In this document: piece by piece, positions 33,533-43,291 of the stretch
Numbering within the stretch: the first letter of the stretch is position 1
Layout of the letters: each line of letters starts with the position of its first letter
Notes under the pieces: generated by a model
The model's database searches: none
What the model saw: the letters and a program-made list of their open reading frames with translations, nothing else
Told to the model about the DNA's origin: nothing
Source: Microcosmobacter mediterraneus
Lineage (GTDB): Bacteria; Bacteroidota; Bacteroidia; Flavobacteriales; Flavobacteriaceae
Assembly (NCBI RefSeq): GCF_031846265.1
Contig: NZ_JAVRIA010000002.1
Coordinates: 310,001-374,000, forward strand
Length of the DNA stretch: 64,000 nt
Direction of reading: 5' to 3'
Program-made: the position numbers and the translations under genes

Positions 33533-34396
33533 TTATAGATTAAATAGTTCTTTACAGCTAAACGTATTGTTTAGCCTTACTCCTTTTTCTGTATGTTTTA
33601 CGGTTATTATTTCGTTATGAGCGTCATGTTCTAAGAACAAATAAAAATTGTGGTCAGCTGCCATATTTAAAAATTGCTCTTTTTCGTCTAAGGTTAATAG
33701 AGGTCTGGTATCATAGCCCATTACATAAGGTATAGGTAAATGACCAGCTGTTGGTAATAAATCTGCCATAAAACAAATGGTAGTATCGTTATAGTGTATC
33801 ATAGGAATCATCTGCTTATCTGTATGACCATTGGCAAAAAAAATGCCAAACCCTAATTCAGATTGATTAACTATGTTGTTTTCTGGAAGGATCGCAAACT
33901 TTAATTGACCACTTTTTTCCATTGGTTCTATATTTTCCTTTAAGAAAGAAGCGCGTTCTCTTCTGTTGGGCTCTGTTGCCCATTTCCAATGCTCAGCATT
34001 GCTCCAAAAATATGCATTTTTGAATGCTGGCTGAAGTATTGTTTTATCTGAATTCCACTCTACACTTCCGCCACAATGATCAAAATGAAGGTGTGTCATA
34101 AACACATCAGTGATATCATCTCTATGAAAGCCAAAGTTTGATAATGATTTATCTATTGTGTCATTTCCCCATAAATGATAATAGCTATAAAACTTTTTAG
34201 ATTGTTTATTTCCCATTCCTGTATCAATTAAAATTAATCGATCTCCATCTTCTATTAAAAGGCAACGCGCAGCAATATCAATCATATTATTGGCGTCTGC
34301 AGGATTGGTTCTTTGCCATAATGGCTTGGGTACAACACCAAACATAGCGCCACCATCGAGTTTAAAATGACCAGCTTGTATTGGGTAAAGTTTCAT
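33533..34396 (-). CDS. metallo-beta-lactamase-fold hydrolase
   Basis: The 287-residue protein has the di-zinc motif THLHFDHCGG, the downstream His in FFANGHTDKQM, the Asp in CFMADLLPTAGHLP and the final His in FLEHDAHNEI. No signal peptide is apparent. The arrangement fits lactonase-like or general hydrolase members; the substrate is not predictable. It starts the leftward unit MBL hydrolase-S8-M1, with only 4 bases to the S8 gene. Confidence 0.88.
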   Translation of the reverse strand: MKLYPIQAGHFKLDGGAMFGVVPKPLWQRTNPADANNMIDIAARCLLIEDGDRLILIDTGMGNKQSKKFYSYYHLWGNDTIDKSLSNFGFHRDDITDVFMTHLHFDHCGGSVEWNSDKTILQPAFKNAYFWSNAEHWKWATEPNRRERASFLKENIEPMEKSGQLKFAILPENNIVNQSELGFGIFFANGHTDKQMIPMIHYNDTTICFMADLLPTAGHLPIPYVMGYDTRPLLTLDEKEQFLNMAADHNFYLFLEHDAHNEIITVKHTEKGVRLNNTFSCKELFNL

Positions 34397-34518
34397 AGGG
34401 TTGCAAAATAAGAAATCTAAATATAACCTTGAAGTTTGTTGGGTTTTTATTAAGAAATGATATTCGATTTATAAAACCTAGAGTTATTTGATTTTTTAGT
34501 ATTTTCACTCCAAATTAA

Positions 34519-36348
34519 ATGGTTATGGTAGAGTTAGCTGGTATTATTATTCTTGGAATTTTAGCACAATGGGTTGCTTGGCGACTTAAAATCCCTGCGA
34601 TTTTACCTTTAATTTTAATTGGCTTACTCGTTGGGCCAATAGCTGCCGAATTTTTAAGTGAAGATCGCGCTAAATGGATAGAACCCATCTGGAATGGAGA
34701 AAAAGGATTATTTCCTGGTGAAGGTTTATACTATTTTGTTTCCTTAGCCATCAGTATTATCCTGTTTGAAGGCGGTTTAACCCTAAAACGAAGTGAAATA
34801 AAAAATGTTGGTCCTGTAATAACCAAACTTATCACAGTGGGTTCTGCAATAACCTTCTTTGGTGCTGCATTAGTAGCCTACTATCTATTTGGGTTAAAAT
34901 GGGATTTAGCCTTTTTATTTGCTGGACTTATTATTGTAACTGGACCAACTGTAATTACACCTATTTTAAGAAATATTCCTTTAAAGCGTGATGTTTCTAC
35001 TGTATTAAAGTGGGAAGGTATACTCATTGATCCTATAGGTGCTTTGGTGGCTGTTTTGGTTTTTGAGTTTATTAGTGTTGGTGGCGATAGCGGATTTACA
35101 AAAACAGCGCTAATTGAGTTTGGTAAAATTGTACTTTTTGGTACAACATTTGGTTTCACATTTGCCCATGCTTTAGTCTTTGTGATTAATAAAAAATTCA
35201 TTCCTCATTATTTACTCAATGTAGTATCCCTATCAGTGGTGCTTTTAGTATTTATTGAATCTGAAATTTTTGCTCACGAATCTGGTCTTTTAGCTGTTGT
35301 GGTTATGGGAATGGTAATTGGTAATAGTAAACTAGAAAATATTAAAGAGCTTCTTTATTTCAAAGAATCTTTAAGCGTTCTACTAATCTCCATTCTTTTT
35401 ATTCTGCTTTCTGCGAACATCAATTATCAAGATTTAATGCTGCTTTACAGATGGGAAACATTAGCCTTATTTTTAATCGTTGTCTTTGTAATAAGACCTT
35501 TAGCAGTTTTTGCAAGTGCACATGGCTCAACATTAAAAACCAACGAAAAACTATTTATTAGTTGGGTTGGGCCTCGTGGTATTGTGGCTGCTGGTATTGC
35601 TTCGCTTTTTGGCGGCAAGCTCTTAAGCCAAGGTGTGCCAGGTGCTGAATATATTACACCATTAGTATTTATGATTGTTCTAGGAACTGTATTACTTAAT
35701 GCTACTACAGCCAGACTTTTTGCAAAGCTTGTTGGTGTATTCTTAAAAAAATCTGATGGAATTTTAATCATCGGAGCTTCAAAAGTATCGCGCTTAATTG
35801 CAGAGTATCTCGTTAAAAATAATCGGCATGTTGTTTTAGTTGATAGTAATAAAAATAATATAGCTAAAGCTCAAGATTCTGGAATTGAGTCTTTTACAGA
35901 AAACATATATTCAGGTACCTTAACCGATAATATTGAGTTTAATGATGTAGGTTATTTGCTTGCCTTAACAGGAAACACAGACATAAATAAATATGCTATA
36001 AATAAATTCTCTAAACAATTTGGGGAAAATGGATCGTTTAGGTTAGCTTCTAAGTCTGAAATTTTAGACTCTTCTGGAGTCAATGAAGGGTTATTTAGTA
36101 AAACTGACGACTTTAACTCATTTACAGATATTGCTCAAAAATTCCCTTCAATACACGAAAAAGATATTGATGATAATGAACACCTTCAAAAACTAATAAA
36201 ACTTACTGATTCTGATAAATTTACTGTGCCTTTGTTTATAAAAAACAAAAGTGGAGACCTAGATATGTTATCTTCAATTGATCTAACTAACACAGAATTA
36301 GAAAATGGAGCTAAACTTGTTTATTTAGGTAAGTCTTTAGAAGATTAA
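34519..36348 (+). CDS. cation:proton antiporter with C-terminal RCK domain
   Basis: The 609-residue protein has about 11-12 membrane helices covering residues 5-400. Conserved monovalent cation antiporter segments include AISIILFEGGLTL, VTGPTVITPIL, WEGILIDPIGALVAV and the late WVGPRGIVAAGIASLFG. A Rossmann-like TrkA-N/RCK domain follows (GILIIGASKVSRLIAEYLVKN, VVLVDSNKNN). This resembles CPA1 exchangers with nucleotide gating. It would exchange Na+ or K+ for H+ at the inner membrane. It is transcribed alone and divergent from the MBL gene. Confidence 0.9.
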   Translation: MVMVELAGIIILGILAQWVAWRLKIPAILPLILIGLLVGPIAAEFLSEDRAKWIEPIWNGEKGLFPGEGLYYFVSLAISIILFEGGLTLKRSEIKNVGPVITKLITVGSAITFFGAALVAYYLFGLKWDLAFLFAGLIIVTGPTVITPILRNIPLKRDVSTVLKWEGILIDPIGALVAVLVFEFISVGGDSGFTKTALIEFGKIVLFGTTFGFTFAHALVFVINKKFIPHYLLNVVSLSVVLLVFIESEIFAHESGLLAVVVMGMVIGNSKLENIKELLYFKESLSVLLISILFILLSANINYQDLMLLYRWETLALFLIVVFVIRPLAVFASAHGSTLKTNEKLFISWVGPRGIVAAGIASLFGGKLLSQGVPGAEYITPLVFMIVLGTVLLNATTARLFAKLVGVFLKKSDGILIIGASKVSRLIAEYLVKNNRHVVLVDSNKNNIAKAQDSGIESFTENIYSGTLTDNIEFNDVGYLLALTGNTDINKYAINKFSKQFGENGSFRLASKSEILDSSGVNEGLFSKTDDFNSFTDIAQKFPSIHEKDIDDNEHLQKLIKLTDSDKFTVPLFIKNKSGDLDMLSSIDLTNTELENGAKLVYLGKSLED

Positions 36349-36350
36349 AA

Positions 36351-36416
36351 AGCTCGATTGTTACCAACCGAGCCTTCTCCACTATATTTAGCTAAAGCTA
36401 GTCTTGCTAAATAAAG
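36351..36416. terminator. terminator-like hairpins between convergent genes
   Basis: Two stems lie between the convergent antiporter and T9SS genes. GCTCGATTG/CAACCGAGC has one mismatch. TATTTAGC/GCTAAATA has 8 perfect pairs. Neither has a long T-run. Confidence 0.45.
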
Positions 36417-36421
36417 CCTTA

Positions 36422-38896
36422 TTAACGTTTAATTACTTTTCCGTTTATAATCTGCCCATCTGTACTCTCTACCTTAACAAAATAAACACCAACTTCTAAG
36501 TGCTTCATTGAAAAACTAGTTTTATTAGTTTCAAAAACTAGACGTCCGTTTGCATCAAAAACCAAAATCTTATTTATCGAATCATTGCCAATATTGACTA
36601 AATCTTTTGTTGGGTTTGGGAAAAAAGTGAAGTTGTTTTCACTTAAATTAATATTATTATCACTTAGAGTAAGTTGTGATAAATCTAAATCAGTTTTTAA
36701 TAAAAGACCGTAATTTGTTAAAATTGCTATGGTGGCTGTGTTATTATTTTGAAAACGAGAATTAGGAGCTGGAGTTTCCTCTATAACAAGAGTTTTTCTA
36801 ATAGTTAAATTATTAGAAACTGGGCCTTGTTGTTCCAGAACATTTTCCATAATTAAATCCCCCGTTTCGTCCGTTGACAGAACAGAGTATATAATATGAG
36901 TGCCATTACTATTTTTTACAAGTGAAAATAGAACGGGAGTTCCTAAGTCACCATATGCATAAGTTATGGTAACAAATGAATTAATTATTTCATCAGGTTC
37001 CCCATTATTATCTTGATCAATACTGAAATCCCTACTTATTAGTTCATTTGAAGTATCATTCTCCGTTAATGTGCGTATGGTTGTATTGTCTGAAAGAAGC
37101 AACACCGTAGAAATTGATTCTGAACTAGTCCTTATGATTAATGGATCGCTATTAGGAAAAAGTATATCTGAAAGCACATATCCTTTAGCAACTGAATTAC
37201 CATTTGTGTTTTTGTTCCAAGACTCTTCAGTGTAAAGAGCATTAGAATTTCGTCTATCATTATTAAAATTATCATCAACAGATGTGTCCAAACTTATGCC
37301 AACTGCATATATATTATCAGAAGATGTAGCTTCACTTGTGCCAAAAAGGACATTTTGCGAGAGATCTCTATCGGTGGTAAATATTTCTTCAGAAGGGGCG
37401 CAAGTTCCAATCAATGTATTGCATTGTGTTTTATAAGCGCGGTAATTAAAAGACGCATCAAACCCTTTGTGCACTATATTAATAATGCCGTTTTCTGAGT
37501 TGTATATTGCAGATTTTTTAGTAACTATCGCCAAATAATCAGGTATACTATGATTAAATGTTGTAATTGCATTGTTTTCATCAATAAAAAGCCATCCTTC
37601 ATTAGCTTCAACAATAAAGTGGTTGTTATCGTTGATTATGCTAAATAGGAAATCGCCCGCAGATGGAGTTAAAGTAATTGGCGTTGGAAAGCTTCCGTTA
37701 AAAGTCATTGGGTCAATTTCAACTGCATGTAAATCAAAAGAGCGTGTAAAACCAATTTCAAAATTTCCGTTTGTTTTTTCTCTAATAGCAAAATCTGTGA
37801 CAACATTAGAATTAACAGCAACAGGGGCATTTAAATAATTGATATTAGCATTTATACATGTTTCTGATGAAGGTGTAAATTGAACTAATTTACCAATATC
37901 TGGAATACTCGAAAAAATTATAGGCGCAGCGTAAACTTTACCGTCTCCTCCAAAAACTGTGGCTGTATATACATTTTCATTTAAACAGTTAGTATCATCC
38001 TCTCTATAATTTGTCCAGGTATTTGTGTTCAGGTCAACTATTGAAAGTCCAAAATAATATGTGCTAGGTGCTGATGTACTTACCACTAAATGACCTGTTG
38101 ATTCATTTACAGAAATTGAATGTGCCTGATAAGGAAATGCATTTATCGGATCTAATTCTTGATAAGTATTCCACACTCCGTCGTCACTCAAGGTGTTTAT
38201 TCCCTGAAAACCACCAACATAAAGTAAGTCATTAGAGTCAACCGCTAATGAAAGTACAAAATTAGATATTAAATCTGAATTAGAAGATGTGTAATTCGTC
38301 CAAGTATCTGTGGCTTTTTCTAGTTCCCACAAGCCATTAACATCTCCAGCAAAATAAGTTTTTGTACCAGCAATGTTTTCAATAATATCTTTAGGTCTAA
38401 AAGATGTAACTTGTTCACTTTCAAAAGCGCCATTATCAAATTTCTGATATCCAAAAGCATCTTCTTTAAAGATATATAGTGATCCGTCTTTCGCATATTC
38501 TAATTCTAAGAATAAAAATTGATTGGTAAATTCGCCTATGCTTAAATCAGAATTATCATAATTATAAATTGTAACATTAATTCCGTTATAAATAGCAATT
38601 CCATCAACCAGAGCAAAAGCAAGATTATCGCTTGTAGGATCCTGAGCTACATCTTTCACTTTTCCAATTGCTGGATTTTGACTTGTTAGGTTGCAAAAAT
38701 CAGTTACAGTATTAGCAGAGGTGTTATATTTTATATAACCAATATCCGTCGCAAGGTGCAGTTCATCTGAGTTTACTTCGTCTGGTACTATTTTAGTAAT
38801 TTCTGACGCTTTGGTATATAAATACCAACCATCTGTCTGAGCAAACGTTGGTAATGAGTATAACAACCCTAAGAGTAAAACTAATTTTGTTTTCAT
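36422..38896 (-). CDS. T9SS-secreted beta-propeller protein
   Basis: The 824-residue protein has a signal peptide (MKTKLVLLLGLLYSLPTFAQ). A long region of WxxY and NG-rich blades resembles two-component-regulator-type propellers (ATDIGYIKYNTSANT, LWELEKATDTWTNYTSSNSD). The C-terminal type A sorting domain starts near FTFFPNPTKDLVNIG and ends GVYFVKVESTDGQIINGKVIKR. It should be exported across the outer membrane by T9SS. The cargo function is unknown. It is the downstream member of the module led by the TPR-LytTR gene. A 7-bp hairpin lies directly before its start codon. Confidence 0.85.
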   Translation of the reverse strand: MKTKLVLLLGLLYSLPTFAQTDGWYLYTKASEITKIVPDEVNSDELHLATDIGYIKYNTSANTVTDFCNLTSQNPAIGKVKDVAQDPTSDNLAFALVDGIAIYNGINVTIYNYDNSDLSIGEFTNQFLFLELEYAKDGSLYIFKEDAFGYQKFDNGAFESEQVTSFRPKDIIENIAGTKTYFAGDVNGLWELEKATDTWTNYTSSNSDLISNFVLSLAVDSNDLLYVGGFQGINTLSDDGVWNTYQELDPINAFPYQAHSISVNESTGHLVVSTSAPSTYYFGLSIVDLNTNTWTNYREDDTNCLNENVYTATVFGGDGKVYAAPIIFSSIPDIGKLVQFTPSSETCINANINYLNAPVAVNSNVVTDFAIREKTNGNFEIGFTRSFDLHAVEIDPMTFNGSFPTPITLTPSAGDFLFSIINDNNHFIVEANEGWLFIDENNAITTFNHSIPDYLAIVTKKSAIYNSENGIINIVHKGFDASFNYRAYKTQCNTLIGTCAPSEEIFTTDRDLSQNVLFGTSEATSSDNIYAVGISLDTSVDDNFNNDRRNSNALYTEESWNKNTNGNSVAKGYVLSDILFPNSDPLIIRTSSESISTVLLLSDNTTIRTLTENDTSNELISRDFSIDQDNNGEPDEIINSFVTITYAYGDLGTPVLFSLVKNSNGTHIIYSVLSTDETGDLIMENVLEQQGPVSNNLTIRKTLVIEETPAPNSRFQNNNTATIAILTNYGLLLKTDLDLSQLTLSDNNINLSENNFTFFPNPTKDLVNIGNDSINKILVFDANGRLVFETNKTSFSMKHLEVGVYFVKVESTDGQIINGKVIKR

Positions 38897-38898
38897 AG

Positions 38899-38920
38899 TG
38901 GAGAAAAATTTAATTCTCCA
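38899..38920 (-). promoter_or_regulatory. hairpin abutting the start codon of the T9SS propeller gene
   Basis: TGGAGAA/TTCTCCA with an 8-base loop ends two bases before the ATG on the minus strand. It would place the ribosome landing site in or next to a stem, so it may dampen translation. Confidence 0.4.
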
Positions 38921-38999
38921 TAAAACTAGTATTTACAAGGGTCGATGCGATTTAAATGTGATAACTGACGTAAAAAACAACATAATTAACGACTTGCTT

Positions 39000-40535
39000 T
39001 TATACAAGGTTGGACTTAAATGTTCTTGATAACGGTATTTCAATATTGGATTGTAAAAAAAGAGTTGTGCTGTTTAGAGAATCAATGAAGTTTTTATTAA
39101 CAACATAAGATCGATGTACGCGAACAAAATTAGGTGGTAGTTCTTCTAAAATAACTTTTAGTTTGTTTCGATCAATCACTGTTTTCTCATCAGTAACAAA
39201 CTCTAAATAATTGCCATCAGATTTAATGAATTTTAAATTATCTAGATATACTTTAGTTTTGTTGTTAAGCACTAATGCTAGCTGCTCTACTTTTCTAGAA
39301 ATTTCATCTTTTTCAAATTCAACCTGTTTAATGCGTTTTTGAGAATTTAAAAAACGTCTCCAAAGCCAAATTGAAACTAATGTTGCGATTAATGCAGCTA
39401 TTGACCATCGCCATATTTTATTTTCTTTTTTAGAAATTAATAATTCTTGTTCCTGATTAAGCTGTTTTAGTTGAATCAGTTCTTTTTCTTGTTTTTCATT
39501 TCGAAAATTGGCTGTGATTTTTGCAATATTCCCTTTTTCGGTAATTCTATCTATAGAGTCGCTAAATCGGTTTCTTACAAGTGCATAATTAAGCGCTTCA
39601 TTATATTGCTTTAAATTCTTATAGCCTTCAATTAAACTGTCATACATCTCAATTTTTAACTCTTCCTTGTTGGTTAAATTAATTGCTTTCTTTAGAGTCT
39701 CTATACCCTCTAAATATATTTTTGCATTAATTTGAGCTTTGCCTAAAATGTAATATGTGTAGTCTAAATTTTGAATGAACCTAGAATTTATTTTACTATC
39801 AATAGCACTGTTTGCAGCTTTAATAGCTAAATTAAAATCACCTTTGTTAAGATAGTTTTCACTTAAGTCGTGATATATTATGGATGCTAAGCGCGATTTT
39901 TGCTTGTTCTCAATACTACCCAAAGCCTTTAAAGCCGCTTCAATATTTTTTTTATACGATGATCTTTTGTTGTCATCAAGGCCTTTATGGATGTTTTCAA
40001 TATTTTTATCCTTACTTAACTTACTGTAATACAATGATTGATCAAAGAAATAATCGGCCTGATCCATCATTTCTTTATTTCTAAAAACTATACCAATGTT
40101 GAGATTAACTCTAGATAACTGGCGATAATGGTTTATTATCTCAAATGATTCTAGGGCTTTAAAATAATATTCCAAAGCCTCGTCCTCATCTTCCACTAAA
40201 CTATTTATAACTCCTAAGTTATTATAAGTAACACCTAAATCTTCAGGCTTTAATTTTGAAGCATTATCGACATTAAACTGGAGGAGAGTTACAGCTTGTT
40301 TATTTTTCTTTTGTGATAAAAAAAATGTTGATTTATAGCCAATCGCTTTAGCTATTTTTTGAGTATCTACCTCTTTTATGGCTTTATCGTAAGCCAAACC
40401 AGCATAGTGTACTGCACTATCGATATTTGTTTGGTAAAAACTTTGAGCTATTTGAAGGGTAGAATCAATGGAGATATTTTGAGCATTTGAGCCGAATGTA
40501 ATAAATAAGAGGAAAATAAACTTTAATAACTTCAC
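39000..40535 (-). CDS. TPR-transmembrane-LytTR transcriptional regulator
   Basis: The 511-residue protein has a signal or anchor at the start (KFIFLLFITFGSNAQ), then TPR repeats to about residue 350 (YNNLGVINSLVEDEDEALEYYFKALE and similar). A transmembrane helix (WSIAALIATLVSIWLW, about 378-393), a short coiled coil and a LytTR DNA-binding domain in the last 95 residues follow. The LytTR motifs are FIKSDGNYLEF, LPPNFVRVHRSYVVN and PLSRTFKSNL. No kinase or receiver domain is present. It should be a membrane one-component regulator with periplasmic TPR sensors. The start is GTG. It is a paralogue of the regulator at 43.3 kb. Confidence 0.85.
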   Translation of the reverse strand: MKLLKFIFLLFITFGSNAQNISIDSTLQIAQSFYQTNIDSAVHYAGLAYDKAIKEVDTQKIAKAIGYKSTFFLSQKKNKQAVTLLQFNVDNASKLKPEDLGVTYNNLGVINSLVEDEDEALEYYFKALESFEIINHYRQLSRVNLNIGIVFRNKEMMDQADYFFDQSLYYSKLSKDKNIENIHKGLDDNKRSSYKKNIEAALKALGSIENKQKSRLASIIYHDLSENYLNKGDFNLAIKAANSAIDSKINSRFIQNLDYTYYILGKAQINAKIYLEGIETLKKAINLTNKEELKIEMYDSLIEGYKNLKQYNEALNYALVRNRFSDSIDRITEKGNIAKITANFRNEKQEKELIQLKQLNQEQELLISKKENKIWRWSIAALIATLVSIWLWRRFLNSQKRIKQVEFEKDEISRKVEQLALVLNNKTKVYLDNLKFIKSDGNYLEFVTDEKTVIDRNKLKVILEELPPNFVRVHRSYVVNKNFIDSLNSTTLFLQSNIEIPLSRTFKSNLV

Positions 40536-40548
40536 ATGTTGAAATTAC

Positions 40549-40578
40549 AAAAAAAACCGAAGCTATTAACTTCGGTTT
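40549..40578 (-). terminator. terminator/attenuator hairpin 13 nt before the TPR-LytTR gene
   Basis: On the minus strand the stem AAACCGAAG/CTTCGGTTT (loop TTAATAG) is followed by eight T. It ends 13 bases before the GTG start. It can terminate the upstream T9SS gene, but any transcript of the regulator that begins upstream must also pass through it. It is nearly identical to the hairpin at 45963-45991. Confidence 0.85.
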
Positions 40579-40604
40579 ATATAAGCAACTTTGAATATGC
40601 TGTC

Positions 40605-43034
40605 TTAGTTTTTAATCATCTTTTTTAAAACCACAATAGCATTCGCAGTAGTTCCTTTTACAATATAAATACCCTTTGATAGTCCTTTTACAGAAATAGT
40701 ATAATCATTTGCGCTTAATACTTTTCTGCCATTTATATCAAACACTTCTATCCTATTTATTGTATCATCAGAGAACGAAATCAAATCTGTTGCAGGATTT
40801 GGAAATAATTTTACTGATTTTGGCTCTTCGTTAAACGACTCTAGGCTTAGGGTTTCATCAATAACAGTTAATACAAGTTCATTATTATTTCTACACAATA
40901 CATCAAACATGTAATTAAATCCGCCAAAAGAAGAAGTAGCGGTCGCTGGTAAATTACAGGTGTTTATTGTCTTCGTAGTTGTGGCAATTATAAATTCATC
41001 ATTAACATCTGGATTAAAGCCTAAAGTAATTTGAACACTACCATCAAAATCTGCATTCCCAGTTATGGCTAATACATCATATTCTGCGCCTTGTATCAAT
41101 CCGTTAAGTTCTATATCTAAAATAGAATTTGTAGTTGACTCATAATCGCCTTGAACAGATAACGTTCCTGGTGATAACCCAGGAGCAAAAATGCCATCGT
41201 TTGTATAGTTAGCAACAATAGGCAAATCAAAAACACCAACACCTTTTATAACGCCATTAACTTCGTTAGTGAAAGATAGTGACCCCGTAATTTCTAATTC
41301 TCCTGTTTCAACTTCAATAGTGCCAGAATTATTTAATTCAACGAATATTCGAGCAATTCCTGTTGTCGTTGACGCCCTTAATAAACCAGAGTTATTTAAA
41401 ATATTTGAAGTGCCTCCAGACCGTGTAATATTTCCATTGTCCGCTTGCATATCAATAATTCCAGAAGCTTGATTGTTTAAAATGCCTTGGTTAATAAACA
41501 AATCACCAGCGCCATTTATGTTAATTGTTCCTGTATTGTTTAAGGTAGTATCTTCAGTAATAAACTTGTTGCCTATTGTGGTTAAATTTAGCACGCTTAG
41601 ATTCGTTAAAGTGCCACCACCATTTAGAGCTTGATTAGTCCAATTCACGTCACCTGTCCCTGTGAAATTTAGGGTAGCTACTCCAGGAACGCTAACAATA
41701 TTATTCCAATTTAAAGTACCATCAATTGTTCCCGTTAAAACACCAGCAAGTTCCATAGTGCTTTCCCAGTCTAACACCGCTCCAGAGAATACATTATAGG
41801 TGCCATTAGTTAGATTTTTCTCTAAAGAATCAAATATTAGGGTGCCACTCTCTACTTGAATTACACCATTATTATTGTTTAACTCGGCATCTATATCAAC
41901 CTGTCCTGATGATGACGATCGCATTATTAAGCCTGTATTATTTATAATGTTTAAACCACCTCCAGACTGCATAATATTACCACCATCAGCCTGCAAGTCT
42001 ATGGTTCCAGCTGCTTGATTGTTTATGACACTCCCATTTTGAATAAATAAATCACCTGTATCTGTTATATTTATGGTTCCTAGATTATTCACCGTAGTAT
42101 TATCTTGAATGGATTTGCTATTAATTCCGATTAAATTAATAATACTTTGATTTGTTAAAGTTCCACCGCCATCTAGAATGCCTCCAGTCCAATTTAAATC
42201 ACCACTTCCAGTAAAGTTAAATGTTGCAGAAACCGGAACCTCAATAACATTATTCCAATTTAGATCTCCTTCAGTAGTCCCCATTAAAAAACCAGAAACT
42301 GTTATTGTTGTATCTAAGTCTAAAATAGCTCCGGCGGAGACTATATAAGTCCCTCCTGCAAAGTTTTTATCACCAACCCCATTAATGCTTAAGGAGCCGG
42401 TATCAACTTGTATAATACCTCCATTATTATTGAATTCTACGCTAGCTATTTCTGCCTCTCCCGTTGAAGTTGATCGACGCATTATACCTGCATTATTTAT
42501 AATAGGGAGCCCGTCAAGAGCATCAATATCACTATCGTCTGCTCCCATAATTATGGTTCCATCGATTTGATTATTAAGAACTGTACCGCTTCTAAGAAAT
42601 AAATTTCCCGAACCAATTATATTAATAGTTCCATTGTTATTCACTAAAGTTGAGGTTTCAATAGATTTGTCTGTATTGGAAGTTAAATTTATTGTGCCTT
42701 GATTAACTAATAGCGAACAATTTATGCTTCCGCCAGCCCAATTGATTGTAGTGCCTGCTTCAAAAAGAGAAGGTTGAGCGCTTGTAAAGCTTCCGTCGAT
42801 ATTAAGTATGGCTGTGCCTTTAAGCTCTAGAGATTCACAAACAGCACCACCATCAATAGTAACAGTGAAGCCAGAGTCAATCTCGACATCATCCATTAAT
42901 GTTGGTACCATGTTTGAGCTCCAGTTATTAGCATTGTTCCAATCCGGATCACCCCCTCCACCTGTCCAGATAACTTGAGAAAAAGAGAATACTGAGCTAA
43001 ATAAAAAGATGATTAAAAGTAATTTTGTTTTCAT
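40605..43034 (-). CDS. T9SS-secreted repeat protein
   Basis: The 809-residue protein has a signal peptide (MKTKLLLIIFLFSSVFSFSQ). About three tandem repeats of roughly 145-150 residues follow, each with FNFTGSGDLNW, a GGGTLTN turn, TTxNNxGTINI, a GDLFI strand, NNQAxGTIDxQAD and INNxGLxRxS; this looks like a parallel beta-solenoid. A type A sorting domain is at the C-terminus (KLFPNPATDLISF, then KGLSKGIYIVKGTTANAI). It is probably an adhesin-like or matrix protein at the cell surface. It follows the propeller-LytTR gene and is preceded by an unusually structured 257-base gap. Confidence 0.85.
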   Translation of the reverse strand: MKTKLLLIIFLFSSVFSFSQVIWTGGGGDPDWNNANNWSSNMVPTLMDDVEIDSGFTVTIDGGAVCESLELKGTAILNIDGSFTSAQPSLFEAGTTINWAGGSINCSLLVNQGTINLTSNTDKSIETSTLVNNNGTINIIGSGNLFLRSGTVLNNQIDGTIIMGADDSDIDALDGLPIINNAGIMRRSTSTGEAEIASVEFNNNGGIIQVDTGSLSINGVGDKNFAGGTYIVSAGAILDLDTTITVSGFLMGTTEGDLNWNNVIEVPVSATFNFTGSGDLNWTGGILDGGGTLTNQSIINLIGINSKSIQDNTTVNNLGTINITDTGDLFIQNGSVINNQAAGTIDLQADGGNIMQSGGGLNIINNTGLIMRSSSSGQVDIDAELNNNNGVIQVESGTLIFDSLEKNLTNGTYNVFSGAVLDWESTMELAGVLTGTIDGTLNWNNIVSVPGVATLNFTGTGDVNWTNQALNGGGTLTNLSVLNLTTIGNKFITEDTTLNNTGTININGAGDLFINQGILNNQASGIIDMQADNGNITRSGGTSNILNNSGLLRASTTTGIARIFVELNNSGTIEVETGELEITGSLSFTNEVNGVIKGVGVFDLPIVANYTNDGIFAPGLSPGTLSVQGDYESTTNSILDIELNGLIQGAEYDVLAITGNADFDGSVQITLGFNPDVNDEFIIATTTKTINTCNLPATATSSFGGFNYMFDVLCRNNNELVLTVIDETLSLESFNEEPKSVKLFPNPATDLISFSDDTINRIEVFDINGRKVLSANDYTISVKGLSKGIYIVKGTTANAIVVLKKMIKN

Positions 43035-43291
43035 AATGATAATTTTGAAATTGATACGTTTTTTGATAAGTCCTTGCCTAGCTTACCAAGCAAGGACTAT
43101 CCACATATTATGGCTAAAAGCTACTAGCCATATATTATTTCTTATTTCTTAGGGAAACCTAAATGGGAAATTGATAATTTTAGAGTTCATAATATGTGGA
43201 TATTGATTTCCAATAAAATTATGACTGAAAACAATAGACTTAGATAAAATGTGACGAATGGTAAAAAAAATAAAGTAGATGGTAGCTCCTT
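43035..43291. other. structured intergenic region with nested inverted repeats
   Basis: The gap between the propeller-LytTR gene and the T9SS repeat gene holds no reading frame but several stems. AGTCCTTGC/GCAAGGACT lies at 43069-43098. A 15-bp perfect inverted repeat TATCCACATATTATG (43098-43112) pairs with 43188-43202. Inside it lie ATGGCTA/TAGCCAT (43110-43131) and TTAGG/CCTAA with a four-base loop (43149-43162). It could be a structured leader of the T9SS gene or a small non-autonomous inverted-repeat element. Confidence 0.65.

Noticed and set aside
40605..43034. Repeats in this gene as a CRISPR array or DNA satellite.
   Set aside because: They lie within one long open frame, the unit is about 440 bases, and they encode conserved protein strands.
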